From positions 1 to 6,557 of the forward strand of contig JALWRU010000194.1 in NCBI GenBank assembly GCA_026994095.1: 6,557 bases of DNA. Direction: 5' to 3'. Positions 1 through 5,976 of the stretch are shown here, piece by piece. A model generated the notes under the pieces. The model was not told where the DNA came from and searched no databases. It saw only the letters and a program-made list of their open reading frames with translations. The position numbers and the translations under genes are program-made. Positions within the stretch are counted from its first letter, which is position 1, and every line of letters starts with the position of its first letter. The stretch is from Nitrospira sp. GTDB taxonomy: Bacteria > Nitrospirota > JACRHL01.

Positions 1-1
1 C

Positions 2-1045
2 AACAGCGCGGTAGAGGACACCAACCAGTTCTTTATCCGTCGGGCACGACTGACCATGGATGCGCGCTTGAGCCCCTGGGCCAGCGCCCGCTTTCAGCCC
101 GAGTGGGGTGGCGGCAAGTTCGAGGCCAAGGACGTCTATGTCAAATTGACCCCGCCCAGCCTGTCCGGCTTTGCGGTGGTGTTTGGTAACCAGTATGTGG
201 GCTTCTCCCGCGAGGCGGTCAGCTCCTCCAACAACCTGCACTTTGTTGAGCGTACCGTAACCTCCCAGTTTGCACCATTCCGCAACATGGGTTTGACCGT
301 GCACCAGCGCCTCATGGACGACATGCTCAAGCTGGAGGCCGGCATTTTTAATGGCTCGGTCAGAAAAGGAGCCTTCAAAACCGCTACCCAGTTCGCCAAA
401 AACCAGATGTATCACATCGATGCGGGCGGTTTTGGCGGCAGTGTGGGCCAGCCGGACGACTTCATGTACACCGCCCGTGTGGACTTCTCGCCGTCGGGCA
501 AGTTCAAGTGGACCCAGGGTGACCTGCCCGGCAGCGGCCACGGCTTTGAAGTCGGTTTGGCGGCCTACACCCAGCGCTTTGGCGACCGCTTTGCTGCCAA
601 CGCCAATCTGGTATCAGGTGGTTCCGCCAACGGCCTGAGCGAGACTCAGGGCTACAACCTGGACGGTGCCTTCCGCGGTGCCGGTCTGTCGGTGGAGTTT
701 GAGGCCATCCTGCGGGAGCTGAAGTTCTCCGGTCCGGCGGCCCCGTCAGGCAATGACACGGCCAACCAATTGGCGCTGGCCTTACAGGCTGGCTACATGG
801 TGGTACCGGGCAAGATCGAACTGGCGGCGCGGTATGAGAACATCGATTTTGATGCGGGCAATATCTACACCGGTCCCAACGGTGAAGATCTGTTAAACGC
901 CACCACCATCGGGGTGAACTACTACGCCAACGGCCACCACACCAAAGTGCAGGCCAACTACGTCATCAACGACCTGAACATGCCGGGGGCCACCGCCGAG
1001 CCGGATAGCAACCAGTTCCTGATTCAGGTGTCGCACTACTTCTAG
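2..1045 (+). CDS. Phosphate-selective porin O/P family outer-membrane channel (5' partial)
   Basis: The frame is open from the left edge (first full codon at 2) to TAG at 1043-1045, giving 347 visible residues; the true start lies upstream. The ATG at 56 is internal: the in-frame residues before it (FFIRRARLTMDARL) continue the typical Porin_O_P opening, an RRARL segment followed by alternating beta-strand sequence and a D-V-Y-V-K-L strand. The chain shows the pattern of an outer-membrane beta-barrel: alternating hydrophobic and polar residues, many aromatics, Gly/Asn-rich loops, and a last strand ending SHYF with a terminal Phe, the usual signal for the BAM machinery. OprP/OprO-type porins form trimers that pass phosphate or polyphosphate. 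Placement just before pstS supports phosphate as substrate, but this is inference, since the Arg/Lys selectivity residues cannot be mapped by eye. Family members are roughly 400 residues, so only the N-terminus and signal peptide are missing. It could instead be a general anion porin of the same fold. Confidence 0.85.
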   Translation, partial: NSAVEDTNQFFIRRARLTMDARLSPWASARFQPEWGGGKFEAKDVYVKLTPPSLSGFAVVFGNQYVGFSREAVSSSNNLHFVERTVTSQFAPFRNMGLTVHQRLMDDMLKLEAGIFNGSVRKGAFKTATQFAKNQMYHIDAGGFGGSVGQPDDFMYTARVDFSPSGKFKWTQGDLPGSGHGFEVGLAAYTQRFGDRFAANANLVSGGSANGLSETQGYNLDGAFRGAGLSVEFEAILRELKFSGPAAPSGNDTANQLALALQAGYMVVPGKIELAARYENIDFDAGNIYTGPNGEDLLNATTIGVNYYANGHHTKVQANYVINDLNMPGATAEPDSNQFLIQVSHYF

Positions 1046-1063
1046 GCGCACTCAACCCAAGTG

Positions 1064-1090
1064 TCCGGCCCGGAATTTGTCCGGGCCGGA
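1064..1090 (+). terminator. Perfect 10-bp GC-rich stem-loop after the porin gene
   Basis: TCCGGCCCGG (1064-1073) pairs perfectly with CCGGGCCGGA (1081-1090) across a 7-nt loop, AATTTGT. It begins 19 bp after the porin stop. No T-tract follows, so it is not a textbook intrinsic terminator. It may act as a leaky terminator, or as a 3' structure that protects porin mRNA in a porin-pst transcript. The structure is seen directly; the role is inferred. Confidence 0.55.
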
Positions 1091-1094
1091 CCCG

Positions 1095-1119
1095 GTGACC
1101 CTCCCAGGGGGGTGGGCAC
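1095..1119 (+). repeat. Second, imperfect stem-loop upstream of pstS
   Basis: GTG (1095-1097), CCC (1099-1101) and CCC (1103-1105) can pair with CAC (1117-1119), GGG (1114-1116) and GGG (1110-1112). This leaves a bulged A at 1098, a T-T mismatch (1102/1113) and a 4-nt loop. With the hairpin at 1064-1090 it makes a tandem structured spacer ending about 18 nt before the pstS ribosome binding site. It is weaker than the first hairpin, and chance pairing in GC-rich DNA is possible. Confidence 0.3.
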
Positions 1120-1136
1120 TGACAATCAACCAGAAT

Positions 1137-1140
1137 GGAG
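1137..1140 (+). promoter_or_regulatory. Ribosome binding site that fixes the pstS start
   Basis: GGAG at 1137-1140 lies 6 nt before the ATG at 1147. An in-frame ATG at 1135 overlaps this site and would have no Shine-Dalgarno sequence of its own, so 1147 is preferred. Confidence 0.7.
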
Positions 1141-1146
1141 TCATCA

Positions 1147-2193
1147 ATGAAGATTCGATGGGGCATCACCACACTGGTAGCAGCACTGCTACTGGCCACT
1201 ACCGCACAGGCGGGCACCACCATTACCGGAGCGGGCGCAACCTTCCCCCACCCGGTATACGGCAAGTGGGCCCACAGCTACCACAAGCAGTCCGGGGTCA
1301 AACTCAACTACCAGGCCATCGGCTCCGGTGGCGGGGTCAAGCAGATCAAGGCCCGTACGGTGGATTTTGGTGCTTCGGACGCCCCGTTAACCGCGCCCCA
1401 GTTAAAAAAAGCCGGGTTGATCCAGTTTCCTATGGTGATGGGTGGTGTGGTACCGGTCATTCACATTAAAGGGATTGCAACGGGTCAGCTACGGCTGGAC
1501 GGCCCCACCCTGGCCGACATCTATCTGGGCAAAATCACCCGCTGGAACGACGCCCGGATCAGCTCCCAGAACCCGGACCTGACGCTGCCGGACAAAGACA
1601 TCTCGGTGGTCCACCGGGCGGATGGATCGGGCACCAGCTGGATCTTTACCAACTACCTGTCCAAGGTCAGTGACGCCTGGAAGAACGGCGTCGGCAACGC
1701 CAAGAGTGTGTCCTGGCCGGTGGGTATCGGCGGTAAGGGCAATGCCGGTGTGGCCGCATTTGTAAGCAAATTGAACGGTTCCATCGGTTATGTAGAGTAT
1801 GCCTACGCCCTGCAAAACAAGATGAACGCAGTGCGGCTCAAGAACCGGGACGGTCATTATGTCGCCCCCACCTCCGCCAGCTTTCAGGCGGCGGCTGCCG
1901 GGGCCGACTGGGCCGCGTCACCCAGCTACAACGTGGTGTTGACCCATCAGCCGGGAGCCGAGTCCTGGCCCATTACCGGGGCCTCGTTCATCCTGATGCA
2001 CAAAAAACAACGGCGGCCAGAGCAGGCCCTGGCGGTGTTGATGTTTTTTGACTGGGCCTACAAAAACGGTGCCCAGTCGGCCTTACAACTGGACTATGTG
2101 CCCATGCCCGACAGCGTAGCCACGCTGGTGCGAGCCACCTGGGCCAACCAACTCAGCAGCACCAAAGGGGCTGCGATCTGGCCCGGCCAGTAG
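1147..2193 (+). CDS. pstS: PstS, periplasmic phosphate-binding protein
   Basis: This 348-residue product binds inorganic phosphate in the periplasm and delivers it to the PstCA channel. The start at 1147 has a good RBS and gives a Sec signal peptide: MKIR n-region, hydrophobic core, and an AQA cleavage site after residue 22. Subtracting 22, every phosphate ligand known from E. coli PstS falls at the same mature position: Thr10-Phe11 (in GAGATF), Ser38 (GSGGGVKQI), Asp56 (DFGASDAPL), Arg135, Asp137, and Ser139-Gly140-Thr141 (HRADGSGTS). Other hallmarks are IYLGKITRWND (about 125-135), the WPVGIGGKGNAGVAAFV block, IGYVEYAYA, and a C-terminal FFDWAYKNGA and LDYVPMPDSV. Length matches the family (E. 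coli 346). There is no lipobox cysteine, so the protein should be soluble. It is the first gene of pstSCAB-phoU. Pst genes are usually induced by PhoB under phosphate limitation, but no clear Pho box lies directly upstream, so its promoter may precede the porin gene. Confidence 0.97.
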   Translation: MKIRWGITTLVAALLLATTAQAGTTITGAGATFPHPVYGKWAHSYHKQSGVKLNYQAIGSGGGVKQIKARTVDFGASDAPLTAPQLKKAGLIQFPMVMGGVVPVIHIKGIATGQLRLDGPTLADIYLGKITRWNDARISSQNPDLTLPDKDISVVHRADGSGTSWIFTNYLSKVSDAWKNGVGNAKSVSWPVGIGGKGNAGVAAFVSKLNGSIGYVEYAYALQNKMNAVRLKNRDGHYVAPTSASFQAAAAGADWAASPSYNVVLTHQPGAESWPITGASFILMHKKQRRPEQALAVLMFFDWAYKNGAQSALQLDYVPMPDSVATLVRATWANQLSSTKGAAIWPGQ

Positions 2194-2198
2194 GGCGC

Positions 2199-2215
2199 TG
2201 TATTCCGTGTATTCC
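2199..2215 (+). repeat. Short tandem direct repeat in the pstS-pstC spacer
   Basis: TGTATTCC occurs at 2199-2206 and again at 2208-2215 (9-bp period), right after the pstS stop and 16 bp before the large hairpin. The period differs from the 11-bp spacing of Pho-box half-sites. It may be a chance duplication. Confidence 0.4.
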
Positions 2216-2224
2216 CGGTTACAC

Positions 2225-2296
2225 ATGATGGACGGCCCAAAGGCGGCAAACACCGCCTTTGGGCCGTGCTGCATCTTGCTCTGGCGGTTCTGCTGA
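2225..2296 (+). CDS. Possible 23-codon leader ORF before pstC
   Basis: ATG at 2225 (a second ATG follows at 2228) opens a 23-codon frame ending TGA at 2294-2296. The A of the stop is the first base of the pstC ATG (TGATG), an arrangement typical of translational coupling. The predicted peptide begins MMDGPKAANTAFGP and has a hydrophobic, cysteine-rich end (CCILLWRFC). The whole 15-bp stem-loop at 2232-2267 lies inside it, so ribosomes translating it would melt the hairpin. Against it: no convincing Shine-Dalgarno precedes 2225, no similar peptide is known to me, and a frame this short can arise by chance. It is listed because of the stop/start overlap, not because coding is established. Confidence 0.2.
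   Translation: MMDGPKAANTAFGPCCILLWRFC
2232..2267 (+). terminator. Perfect 15-bp stem-loop between pstS and pstC (attenuator or mRNA stabiliser)
   Basis: ACGGCCCAAAGGCGG (2232-2246) pairs perfectly with CCGCCTTTGGGCCGT (2253-2267) around the loop CAAACA. Only a weak T-rich stretch follows (CATCTTGCT), so termination is probably partial. A stable hairpin here fits the known need for far more PstS than PstCAB: it could end some transcripts and shield the pstS 3' end from exonucleases, as intercistronic hairpins do in other binding-protein transporter operons. The structure is seen directly; the function is inferred. Confidence 0.7.
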
Positions 2297-3225
2297 TGGC
2301 TGAACAACGTTCACTGCGGGCCTGGGGCGATCCGCTCTTTCGCGGGCTGACCCGTACCTTCGCCGTCGGCATTTTGCTGCTGCTGGGTACCATGTTCTTC
2401 ATGCTGTGGCAGGAGTCCGCCGCCTCCATCGACAAGTTCGGCTGGCACTTTTTAACCAGCGCCAGCTGGAACCCGGTGCTGGAGGACTACGGCGCGCTGG
2501 TGGCCATTACCGGCACCCTGGTCAGCACCGCTATCGCACTGGTAGTGGCCGTGCCGATCAGCCTGGGCATCGCCCTGTTCCTGGCCGAAATCGCCCCCAA
2601 GGCCCTGCGCACTCCGCTGGGAGTCGCCATTGAGCTGCTGGCGGCCATTCCCAGCATTGTGTACGGCATGTGGGGGCTGTTTGTGCTGGCGCCGTTGATG
2701 AGCGACTACGTGCAGCCGCTACTCAGCAGCACACTGGGGTTTTTGCCCTTCTTCTCCGGGCCGGAGATGGGCATCGGTATGCTCACCGCAGGGCTGGTGC
2801 TGGCGCTGATGATCGTGCCGTTTATCGCCTCGGTCACCCGTGACGTGTTTTTGATGGTCCCCACCACCCTCAAGGAGTCGGCCTACGGCCTCGGCTGCAC
2901 CACCTGGGAGGTGGTCAAGGACATCATGATCCCCTACGGTCGCAAGGGCATCTTCGGGGCAGTCTTTCTGGGGCTGGGAAGGGCCCTGGGAGAGACCATG
3001 GCCATCACCTTTGTGATCGGCAATGCCCACCGCCTGTCCTGGTCGCTGTTTGCACCGGGCAACTCCATCGCCTCAACCCTGGCCAATGAGTTCACCGAGG
3101 CCGACAGCGAGCTCTATACCTCGGCCTTGATTGAACTTGGGCTGCTGCTGTTTGTCATCACCTTTGTCATCATCGGGCTGGCCCAGTGGTGGATGCGACG
3201 CATGGCCGCACCGGGAGGCCACTGA
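2296..3225 (+). CDS. pstC: PstC, phosphate ABC transporter permease
   Basis: This 309-residue inner-membrane permease pairs with PstA to form the phosphate channel. After a short cytoplasmic N-terminus there is TM1 (about 20-38) and a periplasmic stretch with a conserved YGALVAITGTLV (65-76). Further hydrophobic segments follow, giving the six-helix pattern of the family. Signature blocks are ELLAAIPSIVYGMWGLF (113-129), SGPEMGIG (154-161), the EAA-type coupling loop KESAYGLGCTTWEVV (193-207) that docks on PstB, and GLGRALGETMA (226-236) with its charged Arg/Glu pair, then ANEF near the end. E. coli PstC is slightly longer (319). ATG 2296 was chosen. A longer GTG start at 2266 lies inside the hairpin arm and adds ten residues, LHLALAVLL plus the initiator, not expected in the family. 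The RBS is weak (GGCGG at 2283-2287, 8-nt spacing), consistent with low expression relative to PstS. The frame upstream stays open back to the pstS stop, so the start is the least certain in the operon. Confidence 0.95.
   Translation: MAEQRSLRAWGDPLFRGLTRTFAVGILLLLGTMFFMLWQESAASIDKFGWHFLTSASWNPVLEDYGALVAITGTLVSTAIALVVAVPISLGIALFLAEIAPKALRTPLGVAIELLAAIPSIVYGMWGLFVLAPLMSDYVQPLLSSTLGFLPFFSGPEMGIGMLTAGLVLALMIVPFIASVTRDVFLMVPTTLKESAYGLGCTTWEVVKDIMIPYGRKGIFGAVFLGLGRALGETMAITFVIGNAHRLSWSLFAPGNSIASTLANEFTEADSELYTSALIELGLLLFVITFVIIGLAQWWMRRMAAPGGH
3213..3218 (+). promoter_or_regulatory. Ribosome binding site that fixes the pstA start
   Basis: GGGAGG at 3213-3218, inside the end of pstC, lies 8 nt before the ATG at 3227. 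It favours that start over an upstream in-frame ATG at 3131, which would overlap pstC by 95 bp and add a non-homologous, Cys/Ser-rich stretch. Confidence 0.75.
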
Positions 3226-3226
3226 C

Positions 3227-4075
3227 ATGGTCACACCTTCATTGTTGGCAGGCCGCAGGGCCCGCAACCGGCTGGTGATCGGCCTGTCGGTCATGGCTGC
3301 CGGACTGGGGCTGGTGATGCTGGTGTGGATTTTAGGTGATGTGGCCCTGCGCGGCCTGTCGGCCATCAACTGGGACTTTTTTACCAAGCTGCCCGCCCCT
3401 CCCGGCGAAGAGGGTGGCGGGCTGGCCAACGCCATTGTCGGCACCCTGATATTAACGGCGGTGGCGGCACTGGTGGCCATCCCCTTTGGGGTCATGGCAG
3501 GCACCTATCTGGCGGAATTTGGCAACTCCAGACTGGGCACTGCGGTGCGGTTTGTCTCTGACCTGCTGGTATCGGCCCCCTCCATTGTGGTGGGCATGTT
3601 CGTCTACCTGATTCTGGTGGCCCCCACCGGCAACTTTTCCGGCTGGGCCGGGGCCACAGCGCTGGCCATCATCATGGTGCCGGTGGTAACCCGCACCACC
3701 GAAGAGATGCTGCGCCTGATCCCCTCCGAGATGCGCGAGGCCGCACTGGCGCTGGGGGCGCCCTACTGGAAGATGGTCGCCAGTGTGCTCTACCGGGCGG
3801 CGGCCACCGGCATGATGACCGGCATCATGCTGGCGGTGGCTCGGGTATCTGGTGAGACGGCTCCACTACTGTTCACCACGCTCAACAGCCCCTACTGGAT
3901 GGAGGGCATGAACGAGCCGGTCGCCAACCTGACGGTGACCCTGTTTAACTACGCCATGTCGCCCTACGACGACTGGCAGACCATGGCCTGGGGCGCGGCC
4001 TTTTTGATTACCGCATCGATCCTGATAATGACCATTACCTCCCGGCTGCTGCTGATGAAGCGAACCAAATCATGA
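3227..4075 (+). CDS. pstA: PstA, phosphate ABC transporter permease
   Basis: This 282-residue integral membrane protein is the second half of the phosphate channel. A basic N-terminus (GRRARNR) is followed by TM1 (about 16-36). A periplasmic region contains INWDFFTKLPAPPGEEGGG and then GGLANAIVGTL, which opens the permease core and is typical of PstA. Later blocks are SAPSIVVGMFVY, VPVVTRTTEEMLRLIPSEMREAALALGAPYWK (in pieces, about 148-181), holding the EAA coupling loop with E171-A-A and G177, and ARVSGETAPLLF (205-216), the PstA counterpart of RALGETMA in PstC. The protein ends with a hydrophobic helix and a basic tail (LLLMKRTKS), consistent with a cytoplasmic C-terminus. Length is close to E. 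coli PstA (296). It starts 1 bp after the pstC stop, and its own stop overlaps the pstB ATG, so translation of the three genes is probably coupled. Nothing is missing or broken. Confidence 0.96.
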   Translation: MVTPSLLAGRRARNRLVIGLSVMAAGLGLVMLVWILGDVALRGLSAINWDFFTKLPAPPGEEGGGLANAIVGTLILTAVAALVAIPFGVMAGTYLAEFGNSRLGTAVRFVSDLLVSAPSIVVGMFVYLILVAPTGNFSGWAGATALAIIMVPVVTRTTEEMLRLIPSEMREAALALGAPYWKMVASVLYRAAATGMMTGIMLAVARVSGETAPLLFTTLNSPYWMEGMNEPVANLTVTLFNYAMSPYDDWQTMAWGAAFLITASILIMTITSRLLLMKRTKS

Positions 4076-4914
4076 CTGAACCCGCTACCCGGACCCCCCG
4101 CCTGTACGCCAAACCCCGGCTGGACGCTCCCACTGCCAACGAAGGCACGGCGCTGGTAGATGACGCCAAGATTCAGGTGCGCGGGCTCAACTTTTTTTAC
4201 GACGAGCATCAGGCTCTGACCGACAATACCCTCGATATTGCGCGGGGCAAGGTGACCGCCTTTATCGGCCCGTCCGGCTGCGGCAAATCGACCCACATCC
4301 GTGCCTATAACCGCATGTACGAGCTGTATCAGGGCCAGCGGGCAGAGGGTGAGATCCTGCTGGATGGGGTCAACATCGTCGGCCCCGGCGTGTCAGCCCT
4401 GGACCTGCGCCACCGCATCGGCATGATCTTCCAGAAACCGACCCCGTTTCCCATGAGTGTGTTCGACAACGTAGCCTACGGCCTGCGCCTGCGCAGCAAC
4501 CTGCCGCGCACCGAACTGGCCGACCGGGTAGAGGAAGCCTTAAAAGGTGGTGCCCTGTGGGAGCAGGTCAAGGACTCGTTGCACCAGCAGGGCACGGCCC
4601 TGTCCGGCGGCCAGCAACAGCGCCTCTGTATCGCCCGCGCCATTGCGGTAGAGCCGGAGGTGATCCTTATGGACGAGCCGTGTTCGGCCCTGGACCCCAT
4701 CGCCACCGGCAAGATTGAAGAGCTGATCGAAGGCTTCAAAGGCCGCTTTACCATTGTGATTGTGACCCACAATATGCAGCAGGCCGCGCGGGTCTCCGAC
4801 TACACCGCATTCTTCTACATGGGAAAGCTGGTAGAGTTTGGCGATACCGAATCCATTTTCACCATGCCCAAAGAGGGCCAGACCGAGGCCTACATTACCG
4901 GCCGTTTCGGATAG
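4072..4914 (+). CDS. pstB: PstB, phosphate ABC transporter ATPase
   Basis: This 280-residue cytoplasmic ATPase drives phosphate import through PstCA. All ABC motifs are present in order: A-loop aromatic Tyr43, Walker A GPSGCGKST (66-74), Q-loop Gln121 in FQKPTPFPMS, signature LSGGQ (177-181), Walker B ILMDEP with Asp201 and Glu202, D-loop SALD (205-208), and H-loop His233 in VTHNMQQAAR. The PTPFPMS segment, DEPCSALDPI and the terminal YITGRFG are PstB-specific. The start is an ATG overlapping the pstA stop (ATGA, 4072-4075). No strong Shine-Dalgarno is seen, so reinitiation by ribosomes finishing pstA is likely. The protein has about 23 more N-terminal residues than E. coli PstB (257 aa): a Pro/Arg-rich, probably flexible leader (to about residue 32) before the first strand IQVRGLNFFY. 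After Walker A it reads HIRAYNR where E. coli has LLRTFNK, a modest lineage variation that leaves catalytic residues intact. Confidence 0.97.
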   Translation: MTEPATRTPRLYAKPRLDAPTANEGTALVDDAKIQVRGLNFFYDEHQALTDNTLDIARGKVTAFIGPSGCGKSTHIRAYNRMYELYQGQRAEGEILLDGVNIVGPGVSALDLRHRIGMIFQKPTPFPMSVFDNVAYGLRLRSNLPRTELADRVEEALKGGALWEQVKDSLHQQGTALSGGQQQRLCIARAIAVEPEVILMDEPCSALDPIATGKIEELIEGFKGRFTIVIVTHNMQQAARVSDYTAFFYMGKLVEFGDTESIFTMPKEGQTEAYITGRFG

Positions 4915-4916
4915 GA
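4913..4916 (+). promoter_or_regulatory. Ribosome binding site that fixes the phoU start
   Basis: AGGA at 4913-4916 overlaps the pstB stop codon and lies 8 nt before the ATG at 4925. It favours 4925 over the in-frame ATG at 4838, which would extend into pstB with a Pro/Arg-rich sequence unlike PhoU. Confidence 0.65.
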
Positions 4917-4924
4917 TCAGTTTC

Positions 4925-5626
4925 ATGCCCCAGGCACACATCGCAAGCCGTTTTGACGAAGAGCTGTCGGAGATCAAGAACCGGGTACTGGCCTTGGGAG
5001 GGCTGGTAGAGAAGGCCATCGCCAATGCCATGATTGCCCTGCTGGAGAACGACACCGAGCTGGCCCGAAAGACCATTGAGCGCGACAAGGCCATCAACGC
5101 CCTGGAGGTCCAGTGTGACGACCTGACCCGGCGTATTCTGGTATTACGCCAGCCCGCCGCCAGCGACCTGCGGTTTATCATCAGCGCGGTCAAGGTGGTA
5201 ACCGATCTGGAGCGCATGGGCGACCTGTCGGCGGGGATCTGTGAAGGGGTACTGGAGCTGGCTGCCATGCCGTCGCGCCCCAAGGCAAACCTGAAAGGCA
5301 TCTCGGAGCTGGTGCAGGCGCAGGTGGCGCGGGCCTTGAACGCGCTGGCTCAGGGCGATATCGATATGGCCATGGAGGTCATCGAAAAAGATGTGGCCAT
5401 CGACGAGTTATATCGTGGCAGCTACCGGGAGATGCTTACCCACATGATGGAGAGCCCACCCCAGATCAGTGCCTACATCATCCTGTCGAACGTGGCCAAA
5501 AACCTGGAGCGTATCGGCGATCACGCCACCAATATTTGTGAGATGGTCATCTACACTATTCGTGGTCACGATATCCGCCATGTGGACCATGACGCCGCCG
5601 GAGCGTTGCTACGCGGCGAAGAGTAG
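4925..5626 (+). CDS. phoU: PhoU, phosphate-signalling regulator of Pst and PhoR-PhoB
   Basis: This 233-residue cytoplasmic, all-helical protein links the state of the Pst transporter to the PhoR kinase, helping keep the Pho regulon off and phosphate uptake in check when phosphate is plentiful. Two tandem three-helix PhoU domains are visible. The first (about 8-105) contains QPAASDLRFIISAVKVVTDLERMGD, ending in the metal-binding E(R/x)xGD motif at Glu96-Asp100. The second (about 110-220) ends in NLERIGDHATNICEMV with the matching Glu195-Asp199. Such motifs bind multinuclear iron or other metal clusters in PhoU structures. Length is near E. coli PhoU (241). The opening HIASRFDEELSEIKNRVL is typical of the family and supports the start at 4925. 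It sits 10 bp after pstB and is the last gene of the operon; a convergent gene ends 20 bp beyond it. Confidence 0.96.
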   Translation: MPQAHIASRFDEELSEIKNRVLALGGLVEKAIANAMIALLENDTELARKTIERDKAINALEVQCDDLTRRILVLRQPAASDLRFIISAVKVVTDLERMGDLSAGICEGVLELAAMPSRPKANLKGISELVQAQVARALNALAQGDIDMAMEVIEKDVAIDELYRGSYREMLTHMMESPPQISAYIILSNVAKNLERIGDHATNICEMVIYTIRGHDIRHVDHDAAGALLRGEE

Positions 5627-5633
5627 GCGGCAG

Positions 5634-5671
5634 GTTTGTGGAGCGGTCAGTCGCTGGTAGGTTCAACAAAC
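5634..5671. terminator. Imperfect inverted repeat at the phoU / PilZ-gene convergence
   Basis: GTTTGTGGA (5634-5642) faces TCAACAAAC (5663-5671), pairing 8 of 9 positions, with an inner AGCG/CGCT pair (5642-5645 / 5652-5655). It sits where phoU and the minus-strand gene meet and overlaps the latter's last codons. It could be a weak bidirectional terminator. No T-tract follows on either strand, so this is only a candidate. Confidence 0.25.
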
Positions 5672-5976
5672 GCCATGGCGATACCATTTTCGGTGATGCG
5701 AATCACCCGCATGGTCACCACTGGCCGGGGAGGAGCGTCCTCCTCATCTGACAATATCCGCGCCGTGAGCAGGTCACCGATACCGGGCATGGGGGTAAAG
5801 CGCACACCGACCAGCACCCCGCCATCACTCAGGTTAAGGGTAGTGCCCACTGCCTTGTCACCGTCAGGGCCGGTCACTTCCAGTGTCAACGCCACCTCAA
5901 AACGGCCATACTCGCGCCGCTCTACCGACATGACGCCAGAAGTCTGGTCCTGCAATTGATCGTCGCCGTATCCCAT
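5647..5976 (-). CDS. Single-domain PilZ protein, probable c-di-GMP receptor
   Basis: This 109-residue minus-strand gene has both halves of the PilZ c-di-GMP-binding signature. An RxxxR motif lies in RREYGRF (Arg21...Arg25), and an (D/N)xSxxG motif follows in LNLSDGG (Asn48, Ser50, Gly53) at the normal distance. The remainder looks like the PilZ beta-barrel (VGVRFTPMPGIGDLLTARIL, then VVTMRVIRI and GIAMAFVEP). There is no signal peptide or membrane segment, so it is cytosolic. Retention of both motifs argues for real ligand binding, unlike the founding PilZ pilus proteins that lack them. Start 5976 is supported by AGAAGG 5 nt upstream on the minus strand; an internal Met16 (5931) has no such site. 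Stand-alone PilZ proteins act as adaptors for motility, pili or polysaccharide export; the partner cannot be deduced here. It converges on phoU with a 20-bp gap and is not part of the pst operon. Confidence 0.85.
   Translation of the reverse strand: MGYGDDQLQDQTSGVMSVERREYGRFEVALTLEVTGPDGDKAVGTTLNLSDGGVLVGVRFTPMPGIGDLLTARILSDEEDAPPRPVVTMRVIRITENGIAMAFVEPTSD

Noticed and set aside
136..399. Minus-strand open frame inside the porin gene, and similar antisense frames in pstS, pstC, pstA, pstB and phoU
   Set aside because: These are shadows of GC-rich coding sequence. The plus-strand frames carry clear family motifs, and the antisense products show low-complexity or Arg/Pro-rich sequence with no recognisable domain.
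1119..1136. Possible Pho box upstream of pstS (CTGACAA, 4-nt gap, CCAGAAT)
   Set aside because: The first half matches CTGTCAT at 5 of 7 positions but the second at only 3 of 7, and the site overlaps the hairpin and sits almost on the RBS, too close to the start for a normal promoter.
2266..2295. GTG at 2266 as the pstC start
   Set aside because: It lies in the right arm of the 15-bp stem, has no Shine-Dalgarno, and adds a hydrophobic leader not expected in PstC. ATG 2296 is preferred, though without a strong RBS it is not certain.
5593..5618. CGCCGC/GCGGCG stem-loop at the 3' end of phoU as an intrinsic terminator
   Set aside because: It lies within the coding sequence, the outer stem is only 6 bp with a 14-nt interior, and no T-tract follows.
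5636..5959. Plus-strand open frame opposite the PilZ gene
   Set aside because: The minus-strand frame has both PilZ motifs and a good RBS; the plus-strand product is Ser/Thr/Arg-rich with no recognisable family.
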